DNA of 64,000 nucleotides, taken from positions 43,977,401 to 44,041,400 of the forward strand of contig JAQMRL010000004.1 of NCBI GenBank assembly GCA_035578175.1, written 5' to 3'. The translations under genes were made by a program, and so were the position numbers. Within the stretch, counting starts at the first letter, position 1. Every line of letters begins with the position of its first letter. A model generated the notes under the pieces. That model was not told the DNA's origin. It saw only the letters and a program-made list of their open reading frames with translations, and did not search any database. This document shows, one piece after another, positions 1 through 10,637 of this stretch. This DNA comes from Catonia carolina. Its lineage: Eukaryota > Arthropoda > Insecta > Hemiptera > Achilidae.

Positions 1-105
1 CGTAGGTTTTTCCTTTCTGTTCACCAGGTGTTCTGTTTTTTCTCTTAACGGAAGCCCAAAAAGTTCGTAATTAGTTGTCTGAATTTCAGACAAATAAATA
101 AACCG
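1..105 (-). pseudogene. Decayed LINE ORF2 C-terminal relic (family F)
   Basis: The reverse strand reads KFRQLITNFLGFR followed by a stop and then KKQNTW. This matches, residue for residue in part, the reverse-strand reading KFRQLIMNFKGFH at about 45.97 kb. The pattern resembles the tail of non-LTR retrotransposon ORF2 proteins, but the clade is not identified. It has stops and is cut by the window edge. Confidence 0.4.
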
Positions 106-283
106 TAATTTAAAAATGTATGTTATGTAAGGTCACTTGCAGACTTATTGCTAGGCTCAGAGAGGTGCATTAAATAACTCCTTTGTTGTTTATCCGTTTC
201 ATTCTTCCTATTACTTTCTCTGGGCATCAGTTAAGGATTACAACAGCCATTTTTCAGAATTACAGCTCACTAGGAAGACACCT

Positions 284-681
284 TGCCCATAACGGGCAGG
301 TGGAGTGTTAAATTAATTGCACTCGATCTGTTGGTTCCAGGGCTACAAAGAATAGTTCAGTTTCTTATCACATATTCAGCCAATTATATGACTGAACTAT
401 TTAAGAACATAAAAGATAGAGGTGTAAAAGACACTAGCCAGAGTAATCTCCTCTGAGAGTAATGAATTTCAATATACAGCCAGACCCTGTGGAGAATGAA
501 ATGAAGGTGTCATTGGCAGGGTGGAAAGTGAGTGCTTTTCGGAGGGCCTGGCGTACTGATAAGCATACCTTACCACTCGGGTGAGGAATGCAATAGTAAA
601 CCACATCACTCCTCACGGAGTAACCATTTTACTCTAGAGGTTCAAACCAGCCTTTCAGCTGTTGATCTAAACAACAACACA
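284..681 (+). mobile_element. Family B retroposon, near full length
   Basis: It begins TGCCCATAACGGGCAGG and ends with the family tail CTAAACAACAACAC, about 398 bp. It aligns along its length with the B copies at 36438-36833 and 48220-48611, which have exact target duplications. No clear target duplication is visible here. Reverse-strand reading frames in B copies are not genes; they recur only because the repeat recurs. Confidence 0.8.
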
Positions 682-695
682 GAAATGTACCGAAA

Positions 696-830
696 TCTAT
701 ACTAATATTATCAAGACAAAGCGTGCTTTTTGTGCAGGCTAATTTCCAGAACTACCAAATGGATTTTCATGAAATTTTGATAGTATATTTGTTTTTATGT
801 TCACAGAAACATTTTATATTTAAATTTTCA
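696..830 (+). mobile_element. Possible canonical Helitron 5' end fragment
   Basis: The stretch starts TCTATACTAATATTATC directly after an A run. This is close to the 5' terminus I know from many insect Helitrons. The text that follows (sense of 'aactaccaaatggatttt') also resembles their subterminal region. I see no 3' CTRR hairpin terminus, so this would be a truncated fragment. The right boundary is arbitrary. Confidence 0.45.
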
Positions 831-2431
831 AAAATGATAACCCGGGCCCTTACGAAGATTTTCATTTTTCCAATTTCGTTTCAATGAAATAAGGTAGCTG
901 GCAATTAAAGTAAATCAAACATTTCTAGTCATGTAATTAAGCTAAAGGCAATATTACAGGTCACATTTATTTCTTATAAGGTTTATGAAGAAAACATTTT
1001 CTCAGAATAAACCACTGTACCTAATCAAAGGAAGCGACGGTGACAGTACACATTAAAGAATGTGCCGGCTACTACAACGCATCTCTGCACAAACCTCTGA
1101 TGACCGTGAAGGCTTCATAAAAGCGTTACAACAAATCAGCGTTAAACGAGGAAGTGTAATGCGAGGTATTACTGTACGTGTATTTATTTGAGGGCGGTTT
1201 ATGATAGAAAGAACGTTTTACCAGAGTTGTAGCCAACTTTCAGTGACTCGGCACTGTAAGACGAATGTGAATCAGAAGGACTTTTGCATTCATGTACACA
1301 GAAATTAAAAGAATTTATGTAAGAAAAACATTTGCTAATTTTTCGATCGGAGTTAAGTATATATTTATTTTAATACTACATAATTTAAACAAGAAGAAAC
1401 TTCTCGGAGACCTAACTAAAGATTTTAGCTCTAAGATTAATAACACAAAAGCACGCACGTGCACACATAAACAGAGAGATTAGTATTTTAATTTAAATTA
1501 GTATTTTACATTTAAATTGTATTTAAAAAGAACAAGTAGAACCCAATTCTAACAAAGTAAAGAGTTCAATTCCTAGAATTTCTTATGTACTATCTCTTAT
1601 TTAAAATTGTGTTACAAGAAGAAAAAACTGGGATCTGAGTGGCAACAGAAAAAGAAAAAGAATAGAAGGAACGTATTATAAGACAAGTAGGGAAGTAGAA
1701 TTGTGTTTTAAGAACAGAAAGGGAATTACCATGTAGTACAATGCAGTATCGAACACAGCGCTTCTTCCATCCATTACAAAATTCTACACTATGCATTTCA
1801 ATATCGACTTTTTTATTTTTGTCTTCTTCGTATTTTTTTCTTTTCTATTGAAATTCTTTACGGTAGTAAAGAAAAAAGAATGACTTTTATCCATTCTGGA
1901 AAAGTTCTTTCGTTTCAGGATTATTACGTCTGTTGATACAACAGTAGAAACAAACAAAAAAAACACGAGACATACACCATTCTTCCAAATGTATACAACA
2001 GGTAAGTTTCGTTTATTGAAATCATTTTTATAAATCTAATTTTGATTCAATTAACCAGCAAATTCAATAATTCCATTTTCCTAAAATTACAGAAATTTTA
2101 ACATAATATGTTAAAATTTCTGTAATTACAATTTATGTAATTACAATTTAGCGAAACAGTACACTTAAGTGTAGTATGCGAAATGAAATGTTAATTACTG
2201 CATCAGTAATTTAACATAAAAAAAATAAAACAAACTCATTTCTAGAGTGAAACGGTACGTTCACTAATGTGAACAACGTTTCAGTTTATACTGCAATAAC
2301 AATATTGTTTAATTTAGTCCAATTCAAGAAATCATTAATTTTGCTGCTGTAAGTTGATAGCGTGGGAAGTAGTATTTTTCTAAAAAAAAAACGCTTTGCA
2401 ACATTGATAATATGGTGTTTATAATGTTATT
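831..2431. other. Unassigned AT-rich stretch
   Basis: I see no gene or known element here. A less AT-rich patch lies at about 1030-1170, and a perfect 43 bp palindrome lies at 2085-2127 (listed separately). The short reading frames lack coding features. Confidence 0.5.
2085..2127. repeat. Perfect palindrome, 20 bp arms, 3 nt centre
   Basis: AATTACAGAAATTTTAACAT is followed by AAT and then its exact reverse complement. The right arm is followed by further ATTACAATTTATGTAATTAC text that partly repeats it. It could be a foldback remnant or a cruciform-prone site. Confidence 0.9.
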
Positions 2432-2443
2432 ATGCTATTATTT

Positions 2444-2608
2444 CGTTGGTAAACGCTCGGTGGGACGCAGACGAATATCCTGGTTAAGAAACCTGAGAGA
2501 AGCGTTTAACTGCTCGTCGCATGATCTTTTTAGAGCAGCAGTGGACAAGGTACGACTGACCATGATGATAGCCAACCTTCGTAATGGAGAAGGCACCTGA
2601 AGAAGAAG
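2444..2608 (+). mobile_element. 5'-truncated LINE 3' end (family L1), 165 bp, with 12 bp target duplication
   Basis: The insert is flanked by ATGCTATTATTT at 2432-2443 and 2609-2620. It encodes the last residues of a non-LTR ORF2, with GKRSVGRRR, then SWLRNLREAF and RNGEGT, then TGA and a GAAGAAG tail. The same C-terminus occurs in the 363 bp insert at 25434-25796. It lies immediately upstream of the B copy that starts at about 2620. It is inactive. Confidence 0.85.
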
Positions 2609-2619
2609 ATGCTATTATT

Positions 2620-2998
2620 TTCCCATAACGGACAGGTGGAGTGTCAAATTATTTACACTCAATCTATTCGTTGCAGGGCTAAAATAAATAGTTCTATTTC
2701 TTATCACATGGTCAGCCAATTAAATGACTGAATCATGTATGAACAGAAGAGGTAAAGGTGTAAAAAACACTTGTCAGAGTTATCTCCTCTGAAAGTAAGA
2801 ATTTCATTATACAGCCAGACCCTGTGGTGAATGAAGTGAAGGTGTCATTTGCAGAGTGAAAAATATGCGCTTTTCAGAGGGCCCGGCATGCTGATAAGCA
2901 TATTTTTCCACTCAGTGACGAAGGCTGGGATAAACCACATCACTCCTTGTTTTACTTAGTAAAACCTCTACAGGTTCAAACCAGCCTTTTAGCAGATT
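2620..2998 (+). mobile_element. Family B retroposon, tail truncated
   Basis: It aligns with other B copies from TCCCATAACGGACAGG to GGTTCAAACCAGCC, then diverges before the AAC tail. It forms an inverted pair with the next B copy, tails facing each other across about 55 bp. Confidence 0.8.
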
Positions 2999-3054
2999 TT
3001 TGTATAAAATGCTATTATGTTGTTTCGATAATGGATTTTAACGGTCTTAATAAA

Positions 3055-3437
3055 AGTCATCAGCCGAAAAGCTTGCTTGAACCTCTAGAGGCTTTACTAA
3101 GTAAAAAGATGTGCGAGGTGGTTTACAAATTGCCTTCCTCACTGAATAAAAAAGCATGCTTATCAGCATGCCGGGCCCTCTGAAAAGGATCTACTTTCTA
3201 CCCTGTAAATGACTTTTTCACTTCATTTACCACAGTGCCTGGCTGTATAATGAAATATATTACTCTCGGAAAAGATAACTCTGACTAGTGTATTTTACAC
3301 CACTAGCTTTTCTGTTCTTAAATGCTTCAGTCATATATAATTGGCTGAACAAGTGATTGAAACAGAATTTTTCTGTAGCCCTAAAACTAGCAGATCGAGT
3401 ACAAATAATTTAACACTCCACTTGCCCGTTATGGGCA
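3055..3437 (-). mobile_element. Family B retroposon, inverted partner
   Basis: This is a reverse-strand B copy, from CATCAGCCGAAAAGC (tail side) to GCCCGTTATGGGCA (head side). With the copy at 2620-2998 it makes an imperfect inverted repeat with arms of about 380 bp. Confidence 0.8.
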
Positions 3438-4250
3438 GAATATACTGGTATATTGTTAATTAGTGAAGAAAATATTAATATAAATTTAAAGGAGGTTTTA
3501 TTATTAACAAATATTTAGATCCTGAAAAAAGCGAAAACGTTACAATACTTTACAAATTTCCATGTCTGTAATATTTAGAAATAATAACGTACGTAAACTG
3601 ACGAAGATGATATTATGTTTCTCTTGGAACATTTACTCATTTTCCAACAAGTTCGCGAGGGAAATTACTATAGGAAAATAAGGAAATGAAGCACACTGAA
3701 ATGGGTGATATTGTATGATGGAATATGTGGGATGCACGCATAGATTTGTAATAAGGGAACGATATTACTGAGAAATAAATGCCTGCTAAGAATTTTGTAT
3801 AACGTCACGTACTTATTTGATACTTAGAACACATAGCTACTATTTGGTTGACTTGAAATAGTATCACTACATTTAAGTACCATTGTAACTACAGTTATAA
3901 TAACCTAAAATGTTCTATTTTATAAGATTTTGTTATAAACTATAGTTAAATATTTGTTATTCAACTCTCGTTCACAGAAATTTCAGTAAATTCTTAATAT
4001 GCTATTATTTGTTACTACAGATAATCCATTACTTATTTAATTTAACTCGTAGTAAAATATTTTCATACCTCTAAATTTTTGAATGAATTTAATACTATCT
4101 ACCAGGGGTCCCATTTGAATAAATTCTTACAATGACGTTATACAAAGTGACATTACTACCCCTAGAAAAAAATCTTTGCATTGATAAATTACTTGGGCTT
4201 ATATTATCTAATCTATACAAAACTATTCACAAAATTTTGTATGTAAAAAT
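3438..4250. other. Unassigned AT-rich stretch
   Basis: No gene, RNA or known repeat was recognised. Confidence 0.5.
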
Positions 4251-5208
4251 TTTTACTTTCTTTTGCCTATATGAATAAATAGGAAGGAAAGTATTGTTTT
4301 CATGTCGATTTTTCGAAATCGAGTTTTCACTGGATCTACATGTTTTCAGACCCCCTGAACCCAAAAAAACATGTTTATAGCGATTGGTCTGTCTGTGTGT
4401 GTGTGTGTGAACAGAATATCTCAACAACGGAACCACGTACGAACTTGAAACTTAAAGTTTCAAACTAAGTTTAACTTAGTAAACTAAGTTAGACACCACT
4501 ACCGGACCCAACAAAAACATTTTCATCAAAATTGGTCAACCGGAAGTAGTAGTTTACTCGTGTAATTTTTCACTTTTTTGTGATTTTCTCAAAAACTGGT
4601 CCTACGATTTTCTTTAAAATTGCCACGTTCACTAAATTTTTATGCTCTACAAAATAGGGTAGGCGTCATGTCTGCTAAAATTCTTGGGGAGGCTGTTTTC
4701 ACGTAAAAAAATTGTTTTATTAAGATTACGGCGTTAATATCCAATTTAGCGAAAAAATTTATATAATAAAAGATGTAGAGAATTTAAAATCCTACAAATT
4801 TTATTTTAAACATTTTGTTTGTATAACGCTTAGTTTAGCGCCAATTAACGAATTTCTGTTTTTTTCTGAGGAAAACGTGTGAAAAATGGATTTTTTAAGA
4901 TTTCGGCCTAAGTATGCATTTTACGACAAAAAAGTAAGTAATCAAAGTTTTAGGAAATTAACATATCTACAACTTTTATTTAGCGCATTTTTCTCTACAG
5001 AGTCTAGTTTAGCGTGAAAAAGTGATTTTCCGTATTTTTAAGCCAAACTGAGGTTAATTTTCATTTTGCGTCTTTCACTCATCATTAAAATTAGGTTATG
5101 TTGTTTGAGGTTAGTTTTTTTTTCTAGTGTTTTATTACTAATATTAGGTTATATTGTTCATAATTTGCATTGGCAAGAAAAAGTCGTGTCAGTGTTTCAC
5201 GCCAGATT
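4251..5208 (+). mobile_element. HL element copy 1 (HINE-like), full length
   Basis: The 5' side is TTTTACTTTCTTTTGCC, followed by a short TG microsatellite at about 4390-4410. The 3' side has the inverted repeat GGCAAGAAAAAGT, then an imperfect terminal hairpin, GTGTCAGTGTTTCACGCC, ending CAGATT. It is non-coding and non-autonomous. Confidence 0.85.
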
Positions 5209-5260
5209 TTTAAAATTGTCATCCATAATTTTGTTGTGTCCATCCGTCACACCTAGATAT

Positions 5261-5990
5261 CAGAAACTACAAGAAATAGTAACAAACGGTTTTCGGATTG
5301 GTATCTACACAAAACGGTAGTGGGCCTAAATTGGGTTTGAAATTACCGTTTCGTCCGGAAATGGCGCCAAACCGGAAATCAAAGTCAGAAACTACAAGAG
5401 ATAGTAACGAACGGTTTTCGAATTCGTAGTCTACACAAAAAGATAGTGGTCCTGAATTACGTTTGAAGTTCCTGTTTTGGGGCAAAACCAAAAGTCACGA
5501 AATCAAAGTAGGAATTTAGAAACAAAAATTGTTATTCAATTTTTCTTAAGAGTAAATACAAAATCATTGGGTTCAAAGTTCCAGTTTAGACCGGAACAAG
5601 CCCAAAATCGGAAGTCAAGAAATCAAAGTAAGAAACTACAAGAGATAGTAACAAACAGTTTTCGGATTCGTAATCTACACCGAAAGTTACTGGCCTTGGA
5701 TTCAGTTCGAAGTTTCGGTTTCGAGAGGAAGTGACCCAAAACCGGAAGACAAGAAATAAACGTCAGAAACTATAAGAGATGGCAACAAACAGTTTTCGGA
5801 TTCGTAATCTACACAAAACGTTAGTGAGCCTGAATTAGGTTTAAAGTTCCGGTTTCGATCGGAAGTGGTTCAAAATCGGAAGTCACGAAATTAAAGTTAG
5901 AATTTGGAAACAAAAATTGTGTCATTCGATTTCTTTACAGAGTAGATAAAGAAATCACTGGTGATTTTTACCATAAGTCAAAGGTTAGCC
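5261..5990 (+). repeat. Diverged tandem array, about 125 bp units in an A-A-B pattern
   Basis: Units starting with CAGAAACTACAAGA or close variants lie at 5261, 5386, 5630 and 5764. Units containing GAATTTAGAAACAAAAATTG or GAATTTGGAAACAAAAATTG lie near 5511 and 5900. The order is A-A-B-A-A-B, giving a higher-order period of about 370-388 bp. Shared internal phrases are GTTTTCGGATTCGTAATCTA and an ACCGGAAGTCA-like block. No protein is implied. Confidence 0.85.
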
Positions 5991-7608
5991 TTTCTAAAAA
6001 TTGCCACCAGCCATGAGACGCATCTCTCATCAAAGGGATTTTTTTAATTTAATTTTTAAACCGTTATACCACATTCTAATTAATGCAAATTTGTAGTATA
6101 TCAAAAATGCTAGAGTACAAAACCTTAATAAAACTATTTGTTGTCAAAGAATAGACTAAACAAAAATATATCTAGCCTATTTATTTAAAAAGATAAAGGG
6201 TTTTTGGAAGAGTTCGATCTCAGCTTCCATTGGACTGACTTGGGTCAAATATTTTTTTAAGTTTTCTAGTGAACATTTACCCGTCTATATTAAAATTAAA
6301 GAGAAAAAAATTGAAGATTTATCAACCCGTCGATATTTTTCCGGAATTCCAGAAAATAGAAAATTAAAGTTTTTTTTTATAACACGCTTAAAGATTTACC
6401 TAACAGATGCTCTACTTTAATAAATTTACATCCTCCAACTAGAATAATTGGTACAGCCTTAAGGGTGTTTCTTGGTTTTCGTTGAAATTATGCCATTCTG
6501 GAATATATGGAATTCGTTAGATGTTGGCCAATTCTTTTGGAGATTTGAAGAATCTATAGTTTTATAGCTGTAGATAACAAAAATGTCACCGCCGTGCTCG
6601 TGTCTAAAGTCGTTACTGTAAATAATGCGACCCAAAAATTTCAAACCACCGTACTAATTTAGGGGTAACCTCTATCGGTTCAGGAACCACATTTTTAGAA
6701 TCTTCAGAAATTATTGATCACAATGAAATTATATTTTTCGTTTTCAAACGTTTAGTTTGTTTAATATTTATTTTTTTTCCAATTTGTATTTGGAACCTTG
6801 TTTATAGATATTGATTTTCTTTATATTAATTTTCTAATACGTTCCGATCCCCAATTTGGCTTACTGACTTCGTCCTTTTAATCACAAGTAACAGTACTGA
6901 TTAGCCTATTTTTTCGTGAATTATCCCTTTTTGACAGTTTCAAAAAAATTTTAACTAAAATACTCTAACCAACTATCATATTTTTTAATTCCTAACTTAT
7001 GCAACCCCAAAATTAGTGCTACCCCTTTGACGCTAGCAATAAGCCGTGCGCAGGGGCGCAATTGCTAGCTAGTTTTTAATTTATTAGAATGATAATTTGT
7101 TGACAAATTCGTTTCATAAAAAGAAAAATTCAAGCATTAGAGAACTTCACAGTCTATTACAACACAGTTGGAGATCAATTGTGTAATAGCACATTGCGTC
7201 AATTATACTGTCCTTGTGCCAATGCACTTATGTACTTACAATGTAATGTACTTACACTTTTGCTCTCATGGAGAGGTAATTGATTTTTCATTGTTATACA
7301 GAAATTAGCAATGATTATTTAAACAAATAAAACAATTTTTAAACAGAAAAAGTATTTAATCTTTACTAATGAATAGAATTCTGATTACTGATTGTTTTCA
7401 TTTTATTTGTTTAAATCTATAACAGAGCAACTTTGTAAAACAATAAAATATTAAAAATATTTTTATATTTTATTTATACCTATTATTAAAAACATATTTT
7501 TAAAAATTGCAGTTTATTTTATAATATTTTAAAACTTTGAGAAAACCACCACTACTTAGCAGGACGTTGGATTTGAATTTAAATTTTTTTTAATCCGTAA
7601 TGTGAATA
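5991..7608. other. Unassigned AT-rich stretch
   Basis: No gene was recognised. A small GC-richer palindromic patch sits near 7030-7072 (GCTAGCAATAAG ... CAATTGCTAGC). Confidence 0.5.
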
Positions 7609-7674
7609 CGCTCATAACAGGCAGGTGGAGTGTCCAATTATTTGCACTCTATCTGCTAGTTTCAGAGCTACATA

Positions 7675-8685
7675 CAGGGTGATTCATGAAGTTCTCCCCC
7701 CACTTCTACAGCACATTGTACTAGTAAAAATAATGAAAAAATGTTATATAAACATAGGTCCGAAAACGCTTCGTTAGCGAGTTACAGCTAGCGAAAGTTT
7801 CGCCTGGATTTCAGTTCACCAGGTGAAATGAGGTCTTCCTGGAATTGTGGTAAGGTAGATTAAGGGGCAAATTCAATCATTTCTTATGGTTTTTGATCTG
7901 ATAAATTGAATAAAACAGGTCCCAGATCTGTAAGTTAAATAGTTTTTAAGAAAACCAGTGTCAAATGCAAAAAATGGAGTGAAAAACTTATTTTTTCATC
8001 TTTGGGCAAGGATAACTGTGTTATTTCACCAAGAAACAGTTAAAATTTTTCAATAAAACATGTAGAAAATTTTATTCTGAACAAACCGGTGTAAATTAAG
8101 TACACAGAAAGCGAATAGATGTTTGATTAAATGAGTTTTTATTCATAAGAGTACAAAGTAAAATTAACCGGAAAAACTAAAATGAAAAAATGTGTTTTTT
8201 TCACTCCATTTTTTTGCATTTGACACTGGTTTTCTCAAAAACTATTCGCTTTCTGTGTACTTTATTTACACCGGTTTGTTCAGAATAAAATTTTCTACAT
8301 TTTTTATTGAAAATTTTTAACTGTTTCTTGGTGAAATAACAAAGTTATTCTTGCCCAAAGATGAAAAAATGTGATTTTCACTCCATTTTTTGCATTTGAC
8401 ACTGGTTTTCTCAAAAACTATTTAACTTACAGTTCTGGGACCTGTTTTATTCAATTTATCAGATCAAAAACCATAAGAAATGATTGAATTCGCCCCTTAA
8501 TCTACCTTACCACAATTCCAGGAAGACCTCATTTCACCTGGTGAACTGAAATCCAGGCGAAACTTTCGCTAGCTGTAACTCGCTAACGAAGCGTTTTCGG
8601 ACCTATGTTTATATAACATTTTTTCATTATTTTTACTAGTACAATGTGCTGTAGAAGTGGGGGGAGAACTTCATGAATCACCCTG
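7675..8685. mobile_element. 1,011 bp foldback DNA element with about 443 bp inverted arms
   Basis: The ends are CAGGGTGATTCATGAAG and its reverse complement, with TA on both sides. The left arm is about 7675-8117, the right arm about 8242-8685, and the centre about 124 bp. The arms are nearly identical. A roughly 62 bp block at 8361-8422 is repeated directly at 8182-8246 in the centre and, inverted, in the left arm. No transposase is present. TA flanks would fit a Tc1/mariner-type mobiliser, but the superfamily is not established. Confidence 0.9.
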
Positions 8686-8778
8686 TATAATTAATTCTGT
8701 TTCTCATCACATGGTCAGCTAATTATATGACTGAAACATTTAAGAACAGAAGAGGTAAAGGCGTTAAAATACACTATA

Positions 8779-9781
8779 CCACATGTAATATCAATAGAAG
8801 CTTCCGTAATACGTCTTTGCACTCCCACATCTAGTAAAGCGGTTACAACAGTTTGTAGCGTACTACTACACCTGTACTCTTGATTATAATCAAATGAGTA
8901 ATATATAAACCATGAGCGAGCGGTAAATCTTTAACCGTGTATAAATCATCATCTATTTTTTATTTTATTGATAGGCCCTATATTATTTTTATGTCAATAT
9001 AAACATTGTATATCAGAACAGTCCAATTGCTTTTGTAATAGATAACACATAAAGAAACAACATAAGGCTGTTTATATTGTAGTACAAAAAATTCACCAAG
9101 AATTTTTCCAAGTTTTGTTTGGTTTCCGTTCAGTGCACAAGAGATTTGTTAATAATTTTTGTAATACTTTTCTCAGAATTAAATTCTACTAATTATGACA
9201 CAAAAATTTGTAGGTTTATTAACAAATTTCTCAAGTTATTTGCTGTCAAACCTAGAAAAGTATCATTTTCATCTTGGATTTCTTTTGCGGTTTTTACCAT
9301 TTTTCTCAAAAACCGTATGGATTACAGTTTTGGGACTAGTTTTATTGAATTTTTCACGCTAAAAAACATAAGAAACCATAAAATTAACCGCTAAATTTTG
9401 GTTTCCAGAGTTTTAGTGACGTGTTATTTCACGGGAGGAACTGAAATCCGGACGAAATCTTTCGTTAGCCATTACTCGCTAAAGAATGGTTTCGGACCCA
9501 TGTTTATTAGAAACTTTTTTCTTATTTTTAGGTATAAAATCAGTTTCCGAGAGATTGCCGACAGTTTAGATACATCCAGTATAAACTGAAATAGATTTAT
9601 ACAATTAACCAAAATAACTTATTATGAAATAAATTCAAACAAAAGTATTAAACACTGGTAACAACAGTTTAGAGGCATATTTTTCTAACAACCAGTATCT
9701 ATGTTGATTACTCAGAATAAGAAAAAGGAGGCAAGTAGAGGGAACATGTACAGTACAAGCTTCTATTTAAATTACATGATG
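8779..9781. mobile_element. 1 kb element with imperfect terminal inverted repeats and TATA flanks
   Basis: The left end is CCACATGTAATATCAATAGA. The reverse complement of the right end is CATCATGTAATTTAAATAGA; both continue AGCTT. TATA lies on both sides (8775-8778 and 9782-9785), and joining the flanks restores the B sequence. There is no transposase. Its interior at about 9070-9590 contains an old relative of the right arm of the 7675-8685 foldback. Confidence 0.7.
9070..9590 (+). repeat. Diverged relative of the TA foldback arm
   Basis: It shares in order the phrases TTTCTCAAAAACC, GAACTGAAATCC, ACTCGCTAA and TTTCGGACCCATGTTTAT with the right arm of the 1,011 bp foldback. Divergence is substantial. 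Another relic of this kind is at 49200-49560. Confidence 0.6.
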
Positions 9782-10025
9782 TATAGTCAGAGTTATTTTC
9801 TCTGAGAGTAATGAGTTTAATTATACAGCCAGGCCCTGTAGTGAATGATGAAGGTGTCATTTGCAGGATGAAAAGTACATGCTTTTCAGAGGACCTGCCA
9901 TGGTGATGATAAGCATACGTTTCTCGTCAATGAGGAAGGCATTAGTAAACCACCTCACTCCTCGTTTTACTTAGTAAAGTCTCTAGAGGTTCAAACCAGT
10001 CTTTCGGCTAATGACCTAAACAACA

Positions 10026-10265
10026 ATTTGTGTACGTTGCAATCTGTTCAATTTAAGAACAATAAGCAACACAATAAACCAATTAGTTGAGGATGATACG
10101 TATGATGTTTAATTGAGGTGAAGTCTTGTACAGACTCAGGCCAACCATTCCTGAGATATATGGTTAATAGAACTCCAACCGTCACAGTACATTGGTAACC
10201 ACTGTCTAGTTTATTAACCGTGTAATTTAAAAGCAACTACATTTATTGGAATTTGAACCTAACTT
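10026..10265 (-). mobile_element. SINE C copy, head decayed
   Basis: The reverse strand matches the SINE C body and its 3' end (TTGCAATCTGTTCAA near 10033). It fades out at the position of the tRNA-like B box (about 10235-10260, AATTTGAACCTAACTTG). It is inserted at the tail of the split B element. Confidence 0.7.
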
Positions 10266-10637
10266 GAATTTTATTAAAATTGTATGTTAACGAAAGATGA
10301 ATATAATATGACAATATCCGAATGTTATAAGATTAAATTAGCTTGTTAACAATTTGAGCTTAGTGAGAATAAATCGGATTTTTTAGAAATAATCCTGCTT
10401 CAAATTCTGTGGAACCGACAACTGGAGTTATCTGGCAAATGTAGACAGATAATATCGTAATCGGATAAGTGAGTTGATATTGTTTCCAATTTTCATTTAA
10501 ATCGCTAGTATGTCTGGTAAATTGTTTCGCGTATGTAACGGATGTTAAGATCTGTATGGAGTATTATGATAGGAAACGTTGAAGTTTAGACATAATAGAG
10601 GGTTTTGTAAAGCCATTTCTTAATTTTTTTAAAACAT

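Larger units (their letters stand above)
7609..10025 (+). mobile_element. Family B retroposon split by two DNA elements
   Basis: The B sequence is present in order as 7609-7674, 8686-8778 and 9782-10025. It is interrupted by a TA-flanked foldback (7675-8685) and a TATA-flanked element (8779-9781). The final part carries GGTTCAAACCAGTCTTTCGG and the CTAAACAACAA tail. The insertions are therefore younger than the B copy. A SINE C copy abuts the tail. Confidence 0.85.

Noticed and set aside
434..616. Reverse-strand small frames in family B copies with similar peptides (also near 36.6, 40.9 and 48.4 kb)
   Set aside because: They recur because the B repeat recurs. Ends and frames differ between copies and no domain is visible.
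5066..5734. Overlapping frames across the 5.2-6 kb array
   Set aside because: The tandem units create repeated peptides on both strands with no domain; treated as a repeat.
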